A DNA stretch of 64,000 nucleotides from Favolaschia claudopus. Its lineage: Eukaryota; Basidiomycota; Agaricomycetes; Agaricales; Mycenaceae. Positions 57,936 to 64,000 of the stretch are shown in pieces. The stretch lies in NCBI GenBank assembly GCA_037176885.1, contig JAWWNJ010000273.1, positions 50,258 to 114,257 on the forward strand, written 5' to 3'. The notes beneath the pieces are model-generated. The model saw only the letters and a list, made by a program, of their open reading frames with translations. It did not search any database and was not told where the DNA came from. Numbering within the stretch: position 1 is the first letter of the stretch; every line of letters begins with the position of its first letter. The translations under genes were made by a program, and so were the position numbers.

Positions 57936-59851
57936 ATGTCGGGCGGTTTACACTCCTTAGCCACGATAATCAAGCGGTGAGTGAATGGGCTGACCCTATT
58001 CCTATCCCTCTCATTCTCAAACCATGGGTCTCAGCCTCGAGGCCGCTACATCCCGCATAGAAGACTTCGCCCTAGCACAGAGTCAGAACGCGCCTAGTCC
58101 TCCGAAAGATGCTTCCCAGTACGCTGCAGCCCCCGCCCCCGCCCCCACCCCCCTCCGCCTCCCCCTGTTGCGCCTCCGGCACAGGAAGTCCCCCCCAGCG
58201 TTGTTGCGTTCGATGAACTAGTCATCGACGGAAATTGAAACCTTTTCTGCAATTAACTCGCAGTTTTGCGGGGCAGTCCGTCATCGAGATCGTAACGCAT
58301 CATTATCTCCAACAATATTGGCTCTGAATGCCTCCAGGTTGCCATCCTCGAAAAGCAATTCCAGGGATTGCGTTCTTTCCTCCTTCTAAGTGGTTCATGC
58401 CAACAACCCGACAAAGATGGCCTCGAGAAACTTCTGGTCCCCCATAACAGGCTGATATTGAGGCTATAACGCGCTGCAAAGACGCTGGTCGGAAAGATAG
58501 GGAGTGGTTTACACACATCACCATTGTTGGCGACGGTGGTTTGGGCGTTGCATGGATCGTTAACGTATGTTCGTCGAAGTTTACTGTCATCTTCACAACA
58601 TCCAACCCAAAACATTGCAGCCCAAGCCAGGACCCTATTTGGCAGAGATCAAGGAAAGCGTGCTTTACAACGGAAACAAGGTTATCAAGGAGTTCAAGGA
58701 GAAGTATGAGGTTGCTTTTCGTGAACTGGCGTTCTTTCTGAAGACGTTCCAGGGACCAAAAGCATGTTGAATGGGTGAGATCATTTATCGCGATACTGGA
58801 AGCTATGCGCTTGTACGTTGTCGAACACCATACAACCGGCTTGGCTTGGAATAAACGGGTTGGTGCATCGTTCCGATACATTCATATCCACTTAAATATT
58901 TCTCAGGGAATTACTGTTGCAGAATATAATCCTTCGCGGGGAGCCGGCGGTCCTCCCCCCGCCTCCGCTCCACCTCCTCCCGTTACCCGCGCCGGCAACG
59001 AGTTCGGCTGGGGGAGCTGCAGCCGTGTTCGCAGAATTAAATCGAGGGGAAGAAGTAACTAAGGGGTTGCGTAAAGTCGACAAGAGTGAAATGACGCACA
59101 AGAACCCGGCTTTGCGAGCAAGCGGTTCTGTTCCGAGTTCTTCTGGTCCAGCTGGTGAGACTGTTCACTGGTAAACGCATACGTGGTATTCAAGAGTTTT
59201 CCCATAGCTCCTCCGAAGAAACCCCGTCAAACCCTCCAAGCCATCCTCCCTGAGCGGCAAGAAACCTCCCAAATTCGCTCTGGAAGGCAAGAATTGGGCA
59301 ATTGTAAGGATCCAGACCGTCAACCAACTTTATGAAGTCGCTGAGAAAATATGCTAGGAATACCAGGAACATGAGCGTGGCCTCACTTTGGAGGATGTTC
59401 AGCTAAATCAAGCGGTCAACCTTTTTGGATGTAAAGAGTCTACCATTGTGATCAAGGGGAAAGTGAACGCCGTGACGCTGGGTAAGTGGTCAAGAGGTGT
59501 AAGCCGTAATTGCGACTCAATTCCATTGCAGTAAACTGTGTCAAAACCCAGGTTTTGGTCGACTCTGTGGGTTTCCTCCATCTCTGTCACCAATTCTCCG
59601 TCGTTCACATTGCAAATTACGGGCTCCGCGCCCATGATACAACTGGATACCACTGATTCAGGCCAGATCTATTTGTCGAAAGGGAGCTTGAATGCCGAGA
59701 TCACGTCTGCTAAGTGCAGCGCGATCAATGTCAGCCTACCAGTTGAAGGGGAAGAAGACGGGGTGTTCGAGAGCAGGCAGTTCCGGAGATGCTGAGGACG
59801 GTCGTGAAAAACGGAAAACTGGTCACTACTGTGGTGGAACATGTAGGATAA
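57936..59851 (+). CDS. cyclase-associated protein CAP/Srv2 (many frameshifts)
   Basis: Exon 1 57936-57976 (MSGGLHSLATIIK) joins to 58035. The order of conserved blocks is that of CAP: LEAATSRIEDFALAQSQ, a Pro-rich linker, SVVAFDELVIDG, YLAEIKESVLYNGNKVIKEFKEKYEVAFRELAFFLKTFQ, a second Pro-rich segment with APPPPVTRA, EEVTKGLRKVDKSEMTHKNPALR, then the C-terminal beta-helix LTLEDVQLNQAVNLFGCKESTIVIKGKVNAVTL, TLQITGSAPMIQLDTTDSGQIYLSKGSLNAEITSAKCSAINVSLP and VVKNGKLVTTVVEHVG. CAP recycles actin monomers and couples Ras to adenylyl cyclase. At least six frame changes are needed, many in C or A runs, so no continuous model is offered. Confidence 0.8.
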
Positions 59852-60208
59852 TACCGTATTTTACATTTCGGAGCTTTTGTCATCACTTCGTGACGTTTCG
59901 AAGACCAATCGTTGACTGTTCATGACTGAAACTGCGTACGCCCCAGCCGCCCCGGTGCTCTGAGAGTGGCTCGGTATTACGCCTCTTTTGCGCCGTCCGC
60001 GGAACGGTCCAAATGCGTCCGAGTCTGTTGCCAGCGTACGCTTAGACTGGTCCGCCATTGAATCGGCCTAGAATTTTTGATCCATCAACATTGTTCATAC
60101 ACGCTTTTCTTCCCTTTCACCATCCTTGCTTCGCGTCCTTGCCCGGTGGTGCTATCTCGCGTCTTTACTTTCACCAACAACCAGGGTGCATAGCCCTCTC
60201 TTGCGTCC
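59852..60208. other. spacer, no gene seen
   Basis: 357 bp between the CAP stop and the PhoD-like start; no convincing coding signal on either strand. Confidence 0.4.
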
Positions 60209-63200
60209 ATGGATAATCCAGGCTGGAAAGCAGGCCGACGCGCTCAACACGAGAGCGAATATTATGCCGCTGGTCATGCCCCAGTCGAACTCATCAACCC
60301 GATGGACGAGAGTTTCATTGGTGGTTTCCATCCACACATTCGACCGTCAGAGAACTTCGCCCGCTCTCGGCCTGCCACTCCTACGACTCCTGGTCCTCCG
60401 CCTCCACCAAAGGATGCACAATATGCACGCGGATATCAGTTTGGAAGCGTAACTAGAGATTCAGTAACTTCCAGTAACCTGACTGCCATGTCGGCCGTTG
60501 AGAGGTCCCAATTCCTAAGAGTGCCGCGAATGGAGCCTCACCTGCAGGTGTGTCTCGCAGGGTATTGCGATGCGGCCATATTGAAAGAATATTTAGTTCA
60601 TGGTTGGACCGCTTCTGCGTTATGACACCGTTGTAGACGGTGTCTGGTACGGAGCCGTCATGATCGTCAGTGCGTACAGTGTTCTTTGCATCTGTCCGTG
60701 TTTGATCTGGCTCTAGCTGCTGATGCGGGTTCTCTTTACGAGCCTAATCCTACTCTACAACTGGAATGGGACCCGGACCAGCCCAGAGCACGACCTCGGT
60801 CCAAGACTCCACAGGGCGCATCTTCCGTCGTTCGATCTTGGCCCTCACCCTGCAGACCCGCATCCAAAGAATACGCTGAATGGTCTTCCTTCTGGCAGTA
60901 ATGGACACATCCCTGCTCCCAGTATGAACGCTAGGAAAGAACATGCACCAGGCCACGAGATTTGGGTATACGCGGGGCATAATGGGTAAGTCTAGCTACT
61001 TCCCTACCGACGTCCGGTTTGATCAGCTAGCAGAACCTCCACTTTTCTGGCGTTTCGCGCTCGAAATACCTGCACGTTTGAATATTTTCTCGTTCAGTGG
61101 CTGTCATTAATTTTGGTGCAGCTTGGACCGAATGAAATGGCCATCACGTACAGAATCAACAACGGACAACCGATAACATTCTACGTTCCAGGTGCGAATC
61201 AGAACATGAGATGGGCCGCCTATTCTGTAATTTTGATTTTCTTTGTCCCTTTTCCATATTCACAAAGATATTCAGTGCAATGGATTTTCTGCTGGAATCA
61301 ACCCTGACGACTTTAGAGGGCCAGGGTACAACAGTGGGTATGATCCAGTGTGGATAGATTTGCTCAGCAAACATGTACATTCTTTCTCTCATCAATTTCA
61401 ACTGAGGTGCTGATCCGTGGACTAGGCGGAGGAACCGTTTCACGCCTTGGTCGGCGGAGGGGACCAAATATACTGCGATAGGTGAGACCGTCGATCTCTT
61501 TTTGGAATTTGAATGACCTCCACCAGCATCACTCGGGAGCCGGAACTGCAAGAGTGGATCAACAGCAAGCCCAACGAACGAAAGCAATGTGCGATGACGG
61601 ACGAAAATAAGTTCCGCCATAGATCGTTTCCTACTTCAATCACTATTGTGCCCAGTGGCGGAGCGGAGCGTATGCAGGGCCAATAGTACCATGTAGGTAT
61701 ATTTAGTGCTGGCCTTCGTTTGACAGCTCATAGTTCCCCAAGACCGATTGATGAATATGGCTGGTCCGTAAATTATGTGACGCAGCTCTAAACTTGTCTC
61801 ATTCACTTTGCAGATGATCATGGTGAGAGCAATGTCTGTCTGCGTTGATTTTTCCGTTCTAACTGACCACGAATTTCCCAAGACCTTGTACGTCGAATTC
61901 ATACATAATAATTGACAATTGAATATCCCGAACTAGATTGACGGGTTTGGAAGCTGTAAGAGTTACCTCTTCTCCTGCAGTATTTTGCTCACTCCGTGGC
62001 AGATCCAGACGACATGCAACTGGCTCCAATTTTCCGAACGTAACGATCATTTTATTCTCCCCCTTACACCCCGTTCACTTGCAATCCTAGAATCGGGAGT
62101 CGAGGATATTTTATTCTTTCTTCTCTTTCAGTGCTTCATCAATGGTGCGCCCCTTGCTGTTTTGTAGCTTCGGTTCCTAAAACTCGTTGTAGTCGATGTC
62201 GACGGCGTCGACGACCGACCCGGCCAACATTTAAACCGATCTGTCATCATCGGCGCCTCGAACGGCCCTTACATTCCTTTCCCTAGTCACTCGTTTCTGG
62301 GCTATATGGGACCTCAAACCTATATTCCTCCTTCTAGATTGTCGGTGAGTTAATTCTCCGAGGGTTGATATGACATGTGCTCTATTCTATGTTCCAGCGC
62401 CGAACGGAAGAAAGATCAAGTGTGCAGTCAAGCACAATACCAGAAGATTTTTGAACGATTAACTCAAATTGCCCCCAAATGTGGAACATCTGTGTGTACA
62501 GATCGGCATCCCCCATCGCTTATCCGAGATTGGTGTTCCTGGAGTCGGCACTGGAATCGAAGTTTAATCCTCTTACCCGCTCTCGCCAAGACGGGTTCTC
62601 TAGGATTGACTTCCTTTGTCAACAAATTCAACGCTGATCCGGAGTTGCTTGATGATTTGGTGTGTGTCGACACATCGTGGCCATCTATTGTCAATTTATC
62701 CCAACGAAGAACGACCACTGGACCGCCCGCTCGCACAAGGTCTGCCGAGATATCTTCTATAGCTGGTCTCATCTTGATTAAATGGTGAAACAGAAAGAGC
62801 GAAATTGGTTCGTCGAGCAGCTTCAAAAGTTGCGAAGATCCATCGGATCCGAATTTCTTTCCTCTCCGGAGATGTGCACTGCGCAGCCGTCGGTGTTTTC
62901 AAAACATTGAAAAGTGGCCAAACAAGCAGAAATTCCCCCGCCAGAGGATCACCGCTACATGATCAACGTAGTAACCTCAGCTATTGTCAATACTCCTCCG
63001 TATGTTTTATTTACCTGTCACCGCGCCATACTGATGGATCTGGAAGGCCCATGCTGTGATAACAATGGTGTCCTCTTTGGCTTCGAAAAATCATAAAACA
63101 ATGCATGCGGTCTCAACTGACGAGAGCATGGTGAATGCATTCTTCATTTAGATGCAGACGTTTGACGTTCACTCTCATTCGACAGATTCCCATTTTTGCG

Positions 63201-63393
63201 ACCGAGCCTAATGGCCGGTCCTCGTAAACAAAAATTCATCATGGGCCGCCGTAACTGGTGCCAGGTTGACTATGAGAACGACGAGTGGGTGTTCGAGATC
63301 CGCGTGGAGAAGGAAAAAGGCTTGGGTGAAACAGTTGGCTATACTGTCCGAACTCCCCCGCCAAGATGGGTGCCTACTACTCAATATCATTGA
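60209..63393 (+). CDS. PhoD-like metallophosphatase domain protein (many frameshifts)
   Basis: Starts at ATG 60209 (MDNPGWKAGRRAQHESEYYAAG). Conserved blocks in order: HAPVELINPMDESFIGGFHPHIRP, CGPLLRYDTVVDGVWYGAVMIV-like, PGHEIWVYAG, LGPNEMAITYRINNGQPITFYVPGANQNMRWAAYSC, PDDFRGPGYNSGYDPVW, then the metal-site motif VGGGDQIYCDR, ITREPELQEWINSKPNERKQ, ... FIPFPSHSFLGYMGPQ-like, then IHRIRISFLSGDVHCAAVG (GDVH metal ligand), ADPPEDHRYMINVVTSAIVNTPP-like, and MGRRNWCQVDYENDEWVFEIRVEKEKG near 63241-63318. This is the eukaryotic PhoD-like phosphatase family, often predicted to act on membrane phosphoesters. Blocks lie in all three frames, requiring numerous indels. Confidence 0.75.
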
Positions 63394-63462
63394 ATTGTCA
63401 AATCTATATACCCATTCTTTGTAATAACTTCGAGATCTGTGTACACTAGCGCTACTTACTAA

Positions 63463-64000
63463 TTACATTATTTGGCCATGGAAGGTACCGGTCGACGGGA
63501 GTGGTTGCTCAACGGATCCAGGTTCGTCCGTAGTGTTGTGAGCATTATAACCATAAACAGCAGCCATTCTCGGACTACTCGGTTGTCCAGGTCCTGCCAA
63601 TAACTTAGGCCCGATGCAATTCTTCTGATGAACCCGTGGTGGGACGCTTCACGGGAGGGGTGTAAGGAATCCACCCTTCTCCGGGTTGTCCTGGTCCTGA
63701 CAGTGCCGCGTGACTGCGCGGTTCCGGTCGAATATCGTCCATAGCAGACGGCAGATCCGGGGAGTAAGCGTACGTGTGAGGTGTATCTGGTCTGGAAGTG
63801 GCTTCACTAGGGCTTTCGCTTGGTACTTTGTGAGACGCCTCAAAACCTGTCGTCAGTCTCAGAGGAGGCACTCTATCGACTGCGGAGATGGGGGAGCTGA
63901 AAGAGGGATCATCCGAACGCGGGGGCAGGTTCAGGTGTGTAGGGTATGTAGGCAGTGCCGTGCCTCAATGGACTGGGTTGACCCGGACCAGAGGCGACAG
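63463..64000 (-). CDS. partial GPGQP-repeat protein, runs off right edge (frameshifts)
   Basis: Only the C-terminal end lies in the window. Reading the minus strand from 64000, three copies of a GPGQP unit occur: SGPGQPSPLRHGTAYIPYTP near 63930-64000, SGPGQPGEGWIPYTP near 63650-63710, AGPGQPSSPRMAAVYGYN near 63550-63610. They are separated by Ser/Pro-rich sequence (SESPSEATSRPDTPHTYAYSPD). The proposed stop is at 63463-63465 (HGQIM end). Two frame changes are needed between units. No domain recognised; the repeat suggests a disordered tail. Confidence 0.5.

Overview
This is nuclear DNA of a filamentous fungus, almost certainly a basidiomycete of the Agaricomycotina. The evidence is compact intron-dense genes (well over one hundred introns, nearly all 43-65 nt, GT-AG with a few GC-AG), divergent gene pairs separated by 100-200 bp, and basidiomycete-type proteins such as the GDS1-like winged-helix regulator, the MLKL-NTD/NB-ARC STAND protein and the secreted double-psi beta-barrel pair. 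Gene models were built by hand from splice signals, reading-frame continuity and recalled family sequences. For intact genes the exon lengths sum to a whole number of codons.

Left part (1-24 kb): a truncated STAND/NLR-like NTPase at the edge; a GDS1-type winged-helix protein; linker histone H1; an RCC1-repeat mitochondrial protein (Fmp25-like); an orphan low-complexity protein; the ribosome-associated Hsp70 Ssb back-to-back with mitochondrial ribosomal protein uS2m; anthranilate synthase component I (TrpE); an SLC35F6-type transporter divergent from an LDB19-type arrestin; a small single-pass membrane protein; a Sip5-type RING protein.

Middle (24-51 kb): a SERCA-type Ca2+-ATPase; two tandem secreted double-psi beta-barrel proteins; a strongly nuclear and cell-cycle block: RFC2 and CAF-1 large subunit (divergent), kinetochore Spc24 and exportin CRM1 (divergent), the translation factor MCTS1/Tma20, an orphan acidic protein, APC3/Cdc27, chaperonin CCT1 and the Cdc25 phosphatase.

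Right part (51.6-64 kb): an IAH1-type esterase, tRNA-splicing endonuclease Sen34, EI24-like membrane protein, a second linker histone H1, a Mzm1-like LYR protein, a mitochondrial release-factor-like protein (Rso55/MTRFR), cyclase-associated protein CAP/Srv2, a PhoD-like phosphatase and a partial GPGQP-repeat protein. Almost every gene here is interrupted by small indels, often in homopolymers, while every gene modelled to the left is open. This looks like a change in base quality of the assembly rather than a row of pseudogenes, because several of the genes are normally essential.

No CRISPR array, rRNA, tRNA, transposon or prophage was recognised. The window is mainly a housekeeping region. 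The most interesting signals are a GTGACA/TGTCAC element repeated in several short divergent promoters, the clustering of replication/chromatin/mitosis genes, several GC-AG introns and micro-exons, and the abrupt onset of frameshifts near 51.6 kb. I did not find a clearly new biological system.
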